46,422 nt of DNA, taken from Calothrix sp. HK-06 (GTDB lineage Bacteria > Cyanobacteriota > Cyanobacteriia > Cyanobacteriales > Nostocaceae). The notes beneath the pieces are model-generated. The model ran no database searches. It saw only the letters and a program-made list of their open reading frames with translations, and had not been told where the DNA came from. Location of the stretch: the NCBI RefSeq assembly GCF_001904745.1, contig NZ_MRCD01000071.1, positions 1-46,422 of the forward strand. Direction: 5' to 3'. Positions 1-8,469 of this stretch are shown one piece after another. Position numbers and translations under genes: made by a program. Numbering within the stretch: position 1 is the stretch's first letter; every line of letters begins with the position of its first letter.

Positions 1-530
1 TTGTACTTTAGCCATAAGCCTACAACCTTTGTGCAGACGGAATTCAAGCGAGTTGGCTTCCGAACGATGAACGGAAATTGCTAAAGACTTGTGTTTTAAT
101 GTTGTTTTTTATACTTTTATCAATATTATACATTAGATATATCTATGATATTTAGTTAATTTTAATACTATATAAATAAGCAATTTATCTTAAAAGTCAA
201 TAAATCATGATATTATTCGGATTCATTGACATTAAATATATTTTCCGAAAATTCGTAGTAAGCTCTGGGTCTGGCTTTGAGGTGTAGAAACTTGAACCTG
301 AATCCTAGTAATAAATATTACTAGTAAATAAATATTCCTTAAGTATTAGGTAAATACCATTCTAAGGGATGATGACAAATCGACACAGTTAAGGTTAAAT
401 CTTGTTACATTTGTTTCTGGACTGAGTAACTGTTCAGAGGCGCCAACAGTACGAAGACGACAACCATGATTTTTAGATTGCAGCAATTGCTGCCCCTGTC
501 CACATTCTGGGGAAATTTAATTTTTGGCGA
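1..530. other. Non-coding spacer upstream of the hen1 fragment
   Basis: AT-rich DNA with no convincing gene. It holds a small perfect hairpin at 305-324 (CTAGTAATA arms around AA). At 491-527 there is a segment resembling 722-757: both have a TGCCC...CCACA stretch leading into AATTTAATTTTTGG. This suggests a repeat flanking both sides of the short hen1 copy that follows. Confidence 0.5.
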
Positions 531-665
531 ATGTTTACCGTAGTTAATAGCCTCAAAGAAAACAACCTCAAAACTTTAATAAACTTAGGTTGCGGAGAGG
601 GAACTTTGCTTAGATATTTAATCAAAGACACCTTTTTTGACAAAATTACAGGTGACAGAAGATAG
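531..665 (+). pseudogene. Partial duplicate of hen1 (SAM-binding motif region)
   Basis: This stretch is colinear, without an indel, with 1657-1780 of the hen1 gene downstream (constant offset of 1126 bases). It reads as a 44-codon ORF starting ATG and ending TAG at 663-665. About 41 residues match the start of the Hen1 methyltransferase domain, including motif I LGCGEGTLLRYL. Changes are mostly conservative (D to N, T to S, Q to E, V to L). The copy stops just before the acidic GVDV strand, so it cannot form a methyltransferase fold. Most likely it is a decaying duplication. A small expressed peptide cannot be excluded but there is no evidence for one. Confidence 0.75.
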
Positions 666-852
666 CTTTTTTATGGGCGTTGTGTAAATTTTATTTCGCC
701 CTACATCTAGAACGGGTAAGGATGCCCATTCCACAAGATGGAGAATTTAATTTTTGGAAATCCAGAAGTAATTTTAGGGTGTTTTGCGAAATTGTAGCAG
801 TTATAACTGTAGAAATATAAAACACTCTTACTGTGAACCGTTTTGAAAGTTC
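666..852. other. Spacer between hen1 fragment and hen1
   Basis: No gene seen. 722-757 repeats the motif found at 491-527 (TGCCC..CCACA..AATTTAATTTTTGG). The hen1 promoter presumably lies here or further upstream, but no clear promoter hexamers stand out. Confidence 0.4.
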
Positions 853-2241
853 ATGCTATTAACAATTACAACAACACATACACCAGCCACAGACCTCGGT
901 TATTTATTGCATAAGCACCCAGATAAGTGTCAGTCGTTCTCGCTTTCTTTTGGACAAGCGCATGTTTTCTACCCAGAAGCTAGCGATAATTGCTGTACTG
1001 CTGCATTACTGTTGGATATTGACCCTGTAAAATTGGTACGTTCCAAAGGCGCCACTCTAGAACAGTATGTTAATGATAGACCTTATGTAGCTTCGTCGTT
1101 TTTTAGTGTCGCGATGTCGCAGGTGTTTGGGACTGCGCTTGGTGGTAGATGTAAAGACCGTCCTGAACTAGTACAAACTCCAATACCTTTAAGTGCGAAA
1201 ATAAGTGTTTTACCCTGTCGTGGGGGTGAAGAGTTTCTACGCGAATTATTTGAACCGTTGGGTTACACAATTAACGCACAAAATCACCAGCTTGATGAGA
1301 AATTTCCAGATTGGGGCGCCAGTAAATATTACACCGTCGAGTTACAGCACACTTTACCTTTATCTGAATTACTCAGTCATCTATATGTACTTATTCCAGT
1401 ACTTGATGACGAGAAACATTACTGGGTAGGAGAGGATGAAGTTGAAAAACTTCTGCGTCATGGAGAAGGTTGGTTAAGTTCGCACCCTGCAAAAGAGCAA
1501 ATAACTCGTCGCTATCTAAAACGTCAAGGTCGCTTAACTCGTGCAGCTTTAGCGCAACTTGTGGAAGTGGAAGACCCTGACCCAGATAGCAGTGAAGAAG
1601 AACACGCACAAGAAGAAGCAGCAGTAGAGAAACCGCTTTCCCTCAATAAACAGCGAATGTTAACTGTTGTTGATACCCTTAAACAAAACAACCTCAAAAC
1701 CGTCATCGACTTAGGTTGCGGAGAGGGAACTTTGCTTAGATATTTAATTAAAGATACCTTTTTTGACAAAATCACAGGTGTTGACGTATCGTATCGCGCG
1801 TTAAGCATTGCTAAAGAACGTATTGAAAAACTGCGGTTAGCACGCAACCAATGGGACAAAATACAACTTTTCCAAAGCGCACTAACATATCAAGATAAAC
1901 GTTTCAAAGGTTATGATGCAGTCACACTAATCGAAGTTATCGAGCATCTAGACTTACCGCGTTTAAGTTCTCTATCACGGGTAGTCTTCGAGTTTACCCA
2001 TCCCAAAACAGTAATAGTAACCACACCAAACATTGAATATAACGTCAAATTTGAAACATTACCCGCAGGAAAACTCCGACATAAAGACCATCGGTTCGAG
2101 TGGACAAGAGAAGAATTTCAAACTTGGGCAAATCAAATTGCACAAAGATTTGGCTATACAGTCGAGTTCCAACCCATTGGAGATAATGACCCAGAAGTTG
2201 GGGCGCCGACACAAATGGTAATCTTCAAAATCTCTCTGTAA
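853..2241 (+). CDS. hen1: Bacterial Hen1, 3'-terminal RNA ribose 2'-O-methyltransferase
   Basis: A 462-residue protein that methylates the 2'-OH at a cleavage site during RNA repair, so that a sealed RNA resists being cut again. Residues 1 to about 240 form the bacterial Hen1 N-terminal domain, beginning MLLTITTTHTPATDLGYLLH, which in studied homologues supports the Pnkp ligase. A charged linker (about 236-258) leads to the methyltransferase domain. Motif I LGCGEG sits near residue 288. The metal-binding signature EVIEH places E361, E364 and H365, with H410/H413 in RHKDHRF completing the site known from Clostridium thermocellum Hen1. Full length for the family. It lies 103 bases upstream of pnkp on the same strand, the usual RNA-repair pairing, and a partial copy of it lies upstream at 531. 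Confidence 0.95.
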   Translation: MLLTITTTHTPATDLGYLLHKHPDKCQSFSLSFGQAHVFYPEASDNCCTAALLLDIDPVKLVRSKGATLEQYVNDRPYVASSFFSVAMSQVFGTALGGRCKDRPELVQTPIPLSAKISVLPCRGGEEFLRELFEPLGYTINAQNHQLDEKFPDWGASKYYTVELQHTLPLSELLSHLYVLIPVLDDEKHYWVGEDEVEKLLRHGEGWLSSHPAKEQITRRYLKRQGRLTRAALAQLVEVEDPDPDSSEEEHAQEEAAVEKPLSLNKQRMLTVVDTLKQNNLKTVIDLGCGEGTLLRYLIKDTFFDKITGVDVSYRALSIAKERIEKLRLARNQWDKIQLFQSALTYQDKRFKGYDAVTLIEVIEHLDLPRLSSLSRVVFEFTHPKTVIVTTPNIEYNVKFETLPAGKLRHKDHRFEWTREEFQTWANQIAQRFGYTVEFQPIGDNDPEVGAPTQMVIFKISL

Positions 2242-2242
2242 A

Positions 2243-2335
2243 AACGCGATTAATCCCTACGGGAAAACCTCCGGTTTACGCGTCTCTACTGTGTCTATGT
2301 GGTAAAAAAAACCCCCTTAATAATGGGGGAAATAA
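2243..2335. repeat. Repeat-filled gap between hen1 and pnkp
   Basis: The gap contains ACGCGATTAATCC, then CGGGAAAACCTCCGGTTTACGC, and ends in GCGTCTCTAC. These are parts of the GTAGAGAC palindrome family seen at 21144-21199, 29002 and elsewhere. It is followed at about 2308-2328 by a C-run/G-run hairpin (CCCCCTTAATAATGGGGG) resembling the arms at 27203 and 27319. The hairpins may attenuate or process a hen1-pnkp transcript. Confidence 0.55.
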
Positions 2336-2344
2336 GTTAATAAT

Positions 2345-4888
2345 ATGAAAATAACAATCCCTGAACTCTCACTAGTAATACTCATCGGCGCCTCTGGTTC
2401 TGGCAAATCAACCTTCGCGCGCAAACACTTCCAACAATACGAAATTCTCTCCTCTGACTTTTGCCGAGGACTAGTATCAGACGACGAAAACAACCAAAAA
2501 GCATCACACGACGCATTCGACGTATTACACTACATCGCCACCAAACGATTAGCAGCAGGAAAACTAGCAGTAATAGATGCCACCAACGTCCAACCTGAAG
2601 ACCGCAAAGAATATATAAAAATGGCACGCGAATACCACGTATTACCCGTAGCCATAGTCCTTAACCTTCCTGAACAACTTTGTCACGAACGTAACCAATT
2701 ACGTCCAGATAGACAATTTGGCGCCCATGTAGTCAGACGACATACACAAGCACTACGTCGAAGCTTACGTGGACTAGAAAAAGAAGGTTTTCGGTACGTT
2801 CATGTTTTAAATTCCCTAGAAGACATAAACAACCTAGAAATAGAACGTCAACCATTATGGAACAACCGTAAACACGAACGCGGTCCATTTGATATTATCG
2901 GCGACATCCACGGTTGCTGCGACGAACTAGAATTACTGCTAGAAAGACTCGGTTATCACAAAGGAGAGTACTACTATCACCCAGAAGGACGCAAAGCAGT
3001 ATTTCTTGGAGACTTAGTAGATAGAGGCGCCCGTATTTTAGATACAGTAAACTTAGTTCGCAATATGGTTAACTCAGGTACAGCCTTATGCGTACCAGGG
3101 AACCATGAACAGAAACTACTGCGAAAACTGCGCGGTAAAAATGTTCGAGTTAATCACGGTTTAGAGCAAACCATAGCAGAAATAGACGCATTACCCGAAG
3201 AAACGCGCGAACCATATATCAAAGAACTACGCGAATTTATCGACTCATTAGTAAGTCACTATGTTTTAGATGGTGGACAACTAGTAGTCGCACATGCTGG
3301 AATGAAGCGCGAAATGCAAGGACGAGGAAGTGGCGCCGTGCGAGAGTTTGCATTGTATGGTGAAACTACAGGGGAAATAGACGAATTTGGTTTACCAATG
3401 CGTTTTAACTGGGCAGGTGAGTATCGGGGTGATGCGATGGTTGTTTATGGGCATACACCAGTACCAGAAGCCGAATGGTTGAATAATACAATAGATATAG
3501 ATACAGGTTGTGTATTCGGTGGTAAATTAACAGCTTTGCGCTATCCCGAAAAAGAATTAGTTAGTGTACCTGCTGCTAAGGTTTATTGCGAACCAGTTAA
3601 GCCACTTTCTGGAGTAGGAAGTGATAGAACAGCACAACAGGAACTTGATGATGTATTGAATGTTGATGATGTGCTAGGTAAACGCATTATTAACGTTCGC
3701 TTGCAAAATAATATAACGATTCGCGAAGAAAATGCCATTGCTGCACTTGAAGTCATGAGTCGGTTTGCTGCTAACCCCAAGTGGCTAATTTACTTACCTC
3801 CTACAATGTCACCTGTAGAGACTTCAAAGTTACCTGGATATTTAGAACATCCTCAAGAAGCTTTTGCTTATTACCAGAGTCAAGGTATTAGCGAGGTAGT
3901 CTGTGAAGAAAAACATATGGGTTCGCGTGCGATAGTTATAGTTTGCCGTGATGAAGATGCTGTTAGAAAACGTTTTGGTATTGTTGGAGAAGGAATTGGT
4001 ATTTGCTATACTCGCACTGGTAGAAAGTTTTTTGATGGTAATCTATTGGAAGCTGAGTTTATTGGTAAGCTCAATCAAGCTTTATCTGCAAGTAACTTTT
4101 GGGAAACATTTAATACTGACTGGGTATGTCTCGACTGTGAGCTAATGCCCTGGTCAGCAAAAGCTCAAGCATTGTTACAAAATCAATATGCTCCCGTTGG
4201 TGTATCATCGCGCACTGGACTTGCTGATGCTGTCGCAATGTTAGAAAAAGCACGAAGCAGAGGAGTTGACGTTGGCGCCCAATTAACTGCATTTACACAG
4301 CGCGCGCAAATGGCTAACTTATATATTGATGCTTACCGTCGCTACTGCTGGAACGTCAACGATATTTCTGATATCAAACTGGCGCCGTTTCATATATTAG
4401 CAACTGAAGGCGCCGTACATACCGATAAAACCCATCGTTGGCACATGGAACAAATTGCCAAAGTTGCCTTATACGACCCTATTTTATTAGCTACCAATTA
4501 TAAAGTCATTGATTTAACTGACCCTAGCAGCCAAGCAGAAGGTATTCATTGGTGGGAACAAATGACCGATGCAGGTGGCGAAGGTATGGTAGTTAAGCCT
4601 ATGGATTATATAGTTAAAGGAAACCGTGGCATTATTCAACCAGCTGTCAAATGTCGTGGACAAGAATATTTACGTATTATCTATGGTGCGGAATATACTG
4701 AGCCAGAAAATTTAAATCGCCTGCGTCAACGAGGATTGTCGCATAAACGCTCGTTAGCAATGCGCGAATTTGCACTGGGTGTGGAATCTTTAGAAAGGTT
4801 CGTCTCGCACCAACCATTACGAAGAATACACGAATGTGTATTTGGTATTTTGGCATTAGAGAGTGAACCTGTAGACCCAAGATTATAA
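2345..4888 (+). CDS. pnkp: Pnkp, polynucleotide kinase-phosphatase-ligase
   Basis: An 847-residue three-domain RNA end-healing and sealing enzyme. The N-terminal kinase has the P-loop GASGSGKST with K21-S22 and D38, the same numbering as in C. thermocellum Pnkp. The central metallophosphoesterase (about 180-400) shows GDIHG with D187/H189, GDLVDRG, GNHE, AHAG and GHTP. The C-terminal nucleotidyltransferase/ligase domain has the KHMGSR motif with the AMP-accepting lysine at about K523. Known Pnkp proteins remove the 2',3'-cyclic phosphate, phosphorylate the 5'-OH and, with Hen1, seal the RNA. Length and motifs are complete, so it looks functional. It is a cytosolic enzyme that probably counters ribotoxin damage to tRNA. 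Confidence 0.96.
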   Translation: MKITIPELSLVILIGASGSGKSTFARKHFQQYEILSSDFCRGLVSDDENNQKASHDAFDVLHYIATKRLAAGKLAVIDATNVQPEDRKEYIKMAREYHVLPVAIVLNLPEQLCHERNQLRPDRQFGAHVVRRHTQALRRSLRGLEKEGFRYVHVLNSLEDINNLEIERQPLWNNRKHERGPFDIIGDIHGCCDELELLLERLGYHKGEYYYHPEGRKAVFLGDLVDRGARILDTVNLVRNMVNSGTALCVPGNHEQKLLRKLRGKNVRVNHGLEQTIAEIDALPEETREPYIKELREFIDSLVSHYVLDGGQLVVAHAGMKREMQGRGSGAVREFALYGETTGEIDEFGLPMRFNWAGEYRGDAMVVYGHTPVPEAEWLNNTIDIDTGCVFGGKLTALRYPEKELVSVPAAKVYCEPVKPLSGVGSDRTAQQELDDVLNVDDVLGKRIINVRLQNNITIREENAIAALEVMSRFAANPKWLIYLPPTMSPVETSKLPGYLEHPQEAFAYYQSQGISEVVCEEKHMGSRAIVIVCRDEDAVRKRFGIVGEGIGICYTRTGRKFFDGNLLEAEFIGKLNQALSASNFWETFNTDWVCLDCELMPWSAKAQALLQNQYAPVGVSSRTGLADAVAMLEKARSRGVDVGAQLTAFTQRAQMANLYIDAYRRYCWNVNDISDIKLAPFHILATEGAVHTDKTHRWHMEQIAKVALYDPILLATNYKVIDLTDPSSQAEGIHWWEQMTDAGGEGMVVKPMDYIVKGNRGIIQPAVKCRGQEYLRIIYGAEYTEPENLNRLRQRGLSHKRSLAMREFALGVESLERFVSHQPLRRIHECVFGILALESEPVDPRL

Positions 4889-4896
4889 CTTGTGGA

Positions 4897-4914
4897 ACAG
4901 GCGTCCTCGCCTGT
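4897..4914. terminator. Hairpin after pnkp, possible terminator or repeat
   Basis: ACAGGCG and CGCCTGT form a 7-bp stem with a 4-base loop, 8 bases after the pnkp stop. No strong T-run follows, so it may be a dispersed hairpin repeat and not a classic terminator. Confidence 0.35.
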
Positions 4915-4937
4915 GCAGTGATGGTAATATATTTTAT

Positions 4938-4966
4938 TTACCACAGAGACACAGAGTACACAGAGG
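4938..4966. repeat. ACCACAGAGACACAGAG-type repeat
   Basis: TTACCACAGAGACACAGAG followed by TACACAGAGG. It is one arm of the element found as a full inverted repeat at 32254-32321. No partner arm is present here. Confidence 0.55.
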
Positions 4967-5002
4967 AGAGATTTTAATATTGGCGCCTGCCCTACAATTT
5001 AT

Positions 5003-5151
5003 GTAGAGACGCGATTTAATCGGGTCTCTACTCACATCTTGCAGCATTCTCAATAAGCTTAAAGAAACCGGGCTTCTGTACGAAAAATCAACGTTTTATA
5101 GCAAAGTTTTTGTCAAGAAGCCCGGTTTCTAGGCCTGGTGCAAGATGTGAG
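5003..5151. repeat. Composite inverted-repeat element
   Basis: Two structures stand side by side. 5003-5031 is a GTAGAGAC...GTCTCTAC hairpin. 5031-5151 is an inverted repeat with outer arms CTCACATCTTGCA (5031-5043) and TGCAAGATGTGAG (5139-5151). Inner arms AGAAACCGGGCTTCT (5063-5077) and AGAAGCCCGGTTTCT (5116-5130) match perfectly. A 121-base unit with nested perfect arms and no ORF looks like a small MITE-like or hairpin repeat. Confidence 0.7.
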
Positions 5152-5779
5152 ATAAGTTCCTTTAACACCTGCTTTTTTAGCGGCACGGTATATATGCTGC
5201 GTCAAGGGATTGTGGTTGTTAGCGCTAGTACTATAGTAATTTGGCGATTGCGTGTAATTAAGTACATCCAAAAGTTGCTCTAGCTGCAAGCACAATACCT
5301 CCTTCGTCCAGGCCAATATCAAGCAAATCAATACCTACAATCAAAATATACTTTTACTAATTGGCACCCCACCATCAAATTTACTTTGGATGATAAGCCT
5401 GATTTGATGATGCAAAAGTATTCTTATTGAGAACCATTGTACTATATTTAGTTGATTTGAGCCAATGCGTAAATATAACTTAAAATTAAATAACTTAAAA
5501 TTAACATGCGCTATCTATCAAACTATCTTCCCAGTAGATTCAAGATACAGAGGCGCCTGTTTAAGGGAATATACCAATTATTAGATAGTAGTATTTTGAC
5601 ATATCTTTTAATTTTCTATGGTTATCATAAGAACTACATATCATTTTATTTTTAACTTGATGTTATTAGATTTAATTATCTATTCCTACACGCATTTCTT
5701 GCTTTGGGTACCTAATATCACCTATCCTTTATATTAATGTATTCTTTCAAAAAATAATTACAACCCACCCTTATCAAAC
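5152..5779. other. Spacer upstream of the mrp operon
   Basis: AT-rich and mostly featureless. The minus strand of about 5152-5345 reads protein-like in two frames (for example YRAAKKAGVKGTY near 5155-5195) and could be a degraded gene end cut by the inverted repeat at 5031-5151. I cannot identify it. The mrp promoter should lie in the 3' part of this spacer, but I see no clear hexamers. Confidence 0.4.
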
Positions 5780-6127
5780 ATGCAAATTCCGTGGTTAGAA
5801 GCATGTGTATTTGCGACTGTATTGTGCGGATTTTTCGGCATAATTCTTAAAAAAAACCTGGTAATGAAGATTATCTCTATGGATGTCATGAGTACAGGGG
5901 TTATCGCCTATTATGTGCTGATTGCATCGCGAGAGGGTTTGTTCACACCAATTGTTTCAAAAGTAAAAAATGGCGCCTACGCCGATCCGGTTCCCCAGGC
6001 AATCATATTAACTGCAATTGTGATCGGTTTTTCGATTCAGTCCTTAATGCTAGTCGGTGTCATGAAGTTGGCACGGGATAATCCGACATTGGAAAGTAAC
6101 GAAATCGAGAAGAACAATACGCCATGA
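5780..6127 (+). CDS. mrpC: Mrp-type cation/proton antiporter subunit C (NuoK-like)
   Basis: A 115-residue membrane protein with three hydrophobic spans (about 5-25, 30-52 and 72-95), the size and shape of MrpC/MnhC and of its relative NuoK. It is a small subunit of the multi-subunit antiporter that exchanges Na+ (or K+) for H+ in the cytoplasmic membrane. It is the first gene of a tightly packed seven-gene operon. Its stop overlaps the start of mrpD by four bases (ATGA), which suggests translational coupling. Assignment rests on position, size and topology more than on unique motifs. Confidence 0.85.
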   Translation: MQIPWLEACVFATVLCGFFGIILKKNLVMKIISMDVMSTGVIAYYVLIASREGLFTPIVSKVKNGAYADPVPQAIILTAIVIGFSIQSLMLVGVMKLARDNPTLESNEIEKNNTP

Positions 6128-7554
6128 CTAACATTACGATCGGGTGGATCGCACTTCCGTTTTTTCTGGGGTTTGTCATTTATCTGTTCCCCAAGCTTGA
6201 TAAGTTTCTCGCACTGTTCGGCGCCTTTGTTTCGTTAGGATATGGGTTAAAGGTATTTGCCGAAAACTCCCCACTGAAACTACAGTTACTAGATCATTTT
6301 GGTGTCATATTGGTAGTCGATCAGTTGACCGGCTACTTTATATTAACCAATGCGCTGGTAACGGTTGCTGTCATACTCTACTGTTGGCAAAGCGATAAGA
6401 CGACTTTTTTTTATGCACAAGCCATCATTTTGCATGGCAGTGTCAATGCCGCCTTTGCTTGTTCCGACTTAATCAGTTTATATGTGGCTTTAGAGGTAAG
6501 CGGTATTGCCGCGTTCCTTCTAATTGCTTACCCACGCACTGACCGATCTATTTGGGTTGGCTTATCCTATCTTTTTGTCGGCAACACGGCAATGCTGTTT
6601 TATCTTGTTGGCGCCGTGTTGGTTTACAAAGCAAATCATTCGTTTGATTTTGCTGGTTTGGGTGGGGCGCCTCCTGAAGCACTTGCCCTTATCTTTTTGG
6701 GACTATTGGTAAAGGGGGGAATCTTTGTATCGGGATTATGGTTACCATTAACCCACTCTGAATCAGAGACTCCTGTGTCGGCATTGCTATCGGGAGTTGT
6801 TGTAAAAGCTGGGGTGCTTCCGCTGGTGCGTTGCGCTCTGGCTGTGGATGAAATCGATCCAATTGTCAGAATGTTCGGAGTTGGGACGGCACTTTTAGGA
6901 GTATCCTATGCCGTTTTTGAAAAAGATACCAAGCGTATGCTGGCGTTTCACACTGTTTCGCAGCTAGGCTTTATCCTCGCCGCACCGTCAGTTGGTGGCT
7001 TTTATGCGTTGACGCACGGTCTGGTGAAATCAGCGCTGTTTCTAATAGCAGGCGCCTTACCGAGTCGAAACTTCAAAGAGTTGCAACATCAGCCAGTCAA
7101 TACAGCTATCTGGGTTGCTTTGGTCATGGCAAGCTTCTCGATATCGGGCTTTCCCTTGTTATCTGGCTTTGGGGCAAAGGTGTTGACGACGAAGAATTTG
7201 CTGCCTTGGCAAACAATTGCTATGAACGTTGCGGCTCTAGGAACGGCAATCTCATTTGCAAAATTCATATTTTTGCCGCGCGGGGGACAAGCGAAAGTAA
7301 CCCAAGGTTTCTGGGCAGCAGTAATTTTACTGATTGGTGGGTTGTTTTTGGCAAATATTGTGTATTACGAGGCCTATACCGTTGCGAATATCATAAAACC
7401 ACTTGCAACCATCGCCCTTGGCTGGTTAGCATACTTTTTGATTTTTCGACGAACAGTCCTCAAACTGCCGCGCTTATTTGAGCAATTTGAGCATCTGATT
7501 GGTGGTATGAGCTTGATTTTGATTTTACTTTTCTGGATGAGATTTGCCGTATGA
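6124..7554 (+). CDS. mrpD: Mrp antiporter subunit D (NuoL/M/N-like, proton-translocating)
   Basis: A 476-residue polytopic membrane protein of the proton-conducting antiporter family shared with complex I. The key charged residues inside membrane segments are present: a glutamate in LYVALEVSG (E124), a lysine in LLVKGGIF (K197) and a lysine in SGVVVKAG (K228), which follows the conserved ETPVSALLSG segment. These match the residues needed for transport in Bacillus MrpD and in NuoL/M/N. It is the only full-size antiporter-like subunit in this operon. It overlaps mrpC at the start and mrpE at the end, four bases each. Confidence 0.92.
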   Translation: MTNITIGWIALPFFLGFVIYLFPKLDKFLALFGAFVSLGYGLKVFAENSPLKLQLLDHFGVILVVDQLTGYFILTNALVTVAVILYCWQSDKTTFFYAQAIILHGSVNAAFACSDLISLYVALEVSGIAAFLLIAYPRTDRSIWVGLSYLFVGNTAMLFYLVGAVLVYKANHSFDFAGLGGAPPEALALIFLGLLVKGGIFVSGLWLPLTHSESETPVSALLSGVVVKAGVLPLVRCALAVDEIDPIVRMFGVGTALLGVSYAVFEKDTKRMLAFHTVSQLGFILAAPSVGGFYALTHGLVKSALFLIAGALPSRNFKELQHQPVNTAIWVALVMASFSISGFPLLSGFGAKVLTTKNLLPWQTIAMNVAALGTAISFAKFIFLPRGGQAKVTQGFWAAVILLIGGLFLANIVYYEAYTVANIIKPLATIALGWLAYFLIFRRTVLKLPRLFEQFEHLIGGMSLILILLFWMRFAV

Positions 7555-7934
7555 TTGGACATTTTATACTACGACTGCTCATTTGGTTTTTGCTAACTGC
7601 CAATTTTACTTTAGCAAATACTATAATTGGTGTTTGCATTGCGCTCCTATTGCCACGCAGCTACACAGCAAGAGAGACATTAAAAGATTGGCTACAAATG
7701 TTGTGGAAAATTATATTGGCTATTCCGCAAGCGTACATGGAAGCCTTTGAGTTACTCTTTCGCCCTCATAACTATGAAGAAGTCGTTATGGAGCGGGTGT
7801 CATCAAAACGCTCACCAAGACTCGTATTCCTGGATGTCTTTTTGATTACCTTTACGCCAAAAACCATTGTCTTGAAATACCACGAAGAGGGCTGGTACGA
7901 AGTCCACCACATTCGACGGAGGAAAAAGCCATGA
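7551..7934 (+). CDS. mrpE: Mrp antiporter subunit E
   Basis: A 127-residue protein with two N-terminal membrane spans (about 5-40) followed by a helical stretch and a small cytoplasmic domain ending in a basic RRRKK tail. The TPKTIVLKYHEEGWYEVHHI region fits the MrpE/MnhE C-terminal domain. It is a structural subunit without a complex I counterpart. ATGA overlaps join it to mrpD and mrpF. Confidence 0.9.
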   Translation: MIGHFILRLLIWFLLTANFTLANTIIGVCIALLLPRSYTARETLKDWLQMLWKIILAIPQAYMEAFELLFRPHNYEEVVMERVSSKRSPRLVFLDVFLITFTPKTIVLKYHEEGWYEVHHIRRRKKP

Positions 7935-8188
7935 ATCTAAACCTGGTACTAATTGCAATGATTCTGGCATTGCTCATACCCTTCTACGAAGCTTGGAGAA
8001 ACGATAATATCTGGCAGAAAATGTTGGCTTTAGCAAGTATTTCAACTAAGTCAGCAATTATAGTTTTAGTCGTTTCCGTCTTGCGCGATGATTGGATGAT
8101 TGGTGTTGTAGCGGCAATCGTCCTAAGTGTCGGTAATGCTGGATTAATGCTGCTAGCAAACGTAATCAAAAGATTGGGTGATATATGA
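7931..8188 (+). CDS. mrpF: Mrp antiporter subunit F
   Basis: An 85-residue, three-span membrane protein of MrpF/MnhF size. The order E-F-G and the overlaps on both sides (7931-7934 and 8185-8188) support the call. The middle span contains the family's conserved short loop with an aspartate (RDDWMIG). Small accessory subunit of the antiporter. Confidence 0.85.
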   Translation: MNLNLVLIAMILALLIPFYEAWRNDNIWQKMLALASISTKSAIIVLVVSVLRDDWMIGVVAAIVLSVGNAGLMLLANVIKRLGDI

Positions 8189-8469
8189 TAAGTATATTAA
8201 GTTATACATGTATAGCTGTAGGAATCGTCTTTTGGTTTTGGGGAACTTCTTTTCTCATCGGTAATCGCTCCGTATTATTCAAGCTACATAGTCTATCGGT
8301 TGCAGATACTCTAGGGTCAATTGCTATTCTCTTTGGACTATTGCTAAAGAGGCCTAATGAATGGCCCCTGCTTATCCTTGGCATTATCTGCTTGGCAATT
8401 TGGAACACAATGTTAGGGTACGTACTAGCATACTGCTCAAATACTAGTAGCGAGGTGGGCAATGACTGA
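8185..8469 (+). CDS. mrpG: Mrp antiporter subunit G
   Basis: A 94-residue protein with three membrane spans. The segment LFKLHSLSVADTLGSIAILFG carries the KLH...D.LG pattern of MrpG/MnhG/PhaG. It overlaps the next gene by eight bases. Accessory membrane subunit of the antiporter. Confidence 0.88.
   Translation: MISILSYTCIAVGIVFWFWGTSFLIGNRSVLFKLHSLSVADTLGSIAILFGLLLKRPNEWPLLILGIICLAIWNTMLGYVLAYCSNTSSEVGND

Noticed and set aside
5113-5331. Minus-strand ORF of 72 codons as an intact gene
   Set aside because: It runs into the inverted repeat and has no ribosome site. Kept only as a possible degraded fragment in the findings.
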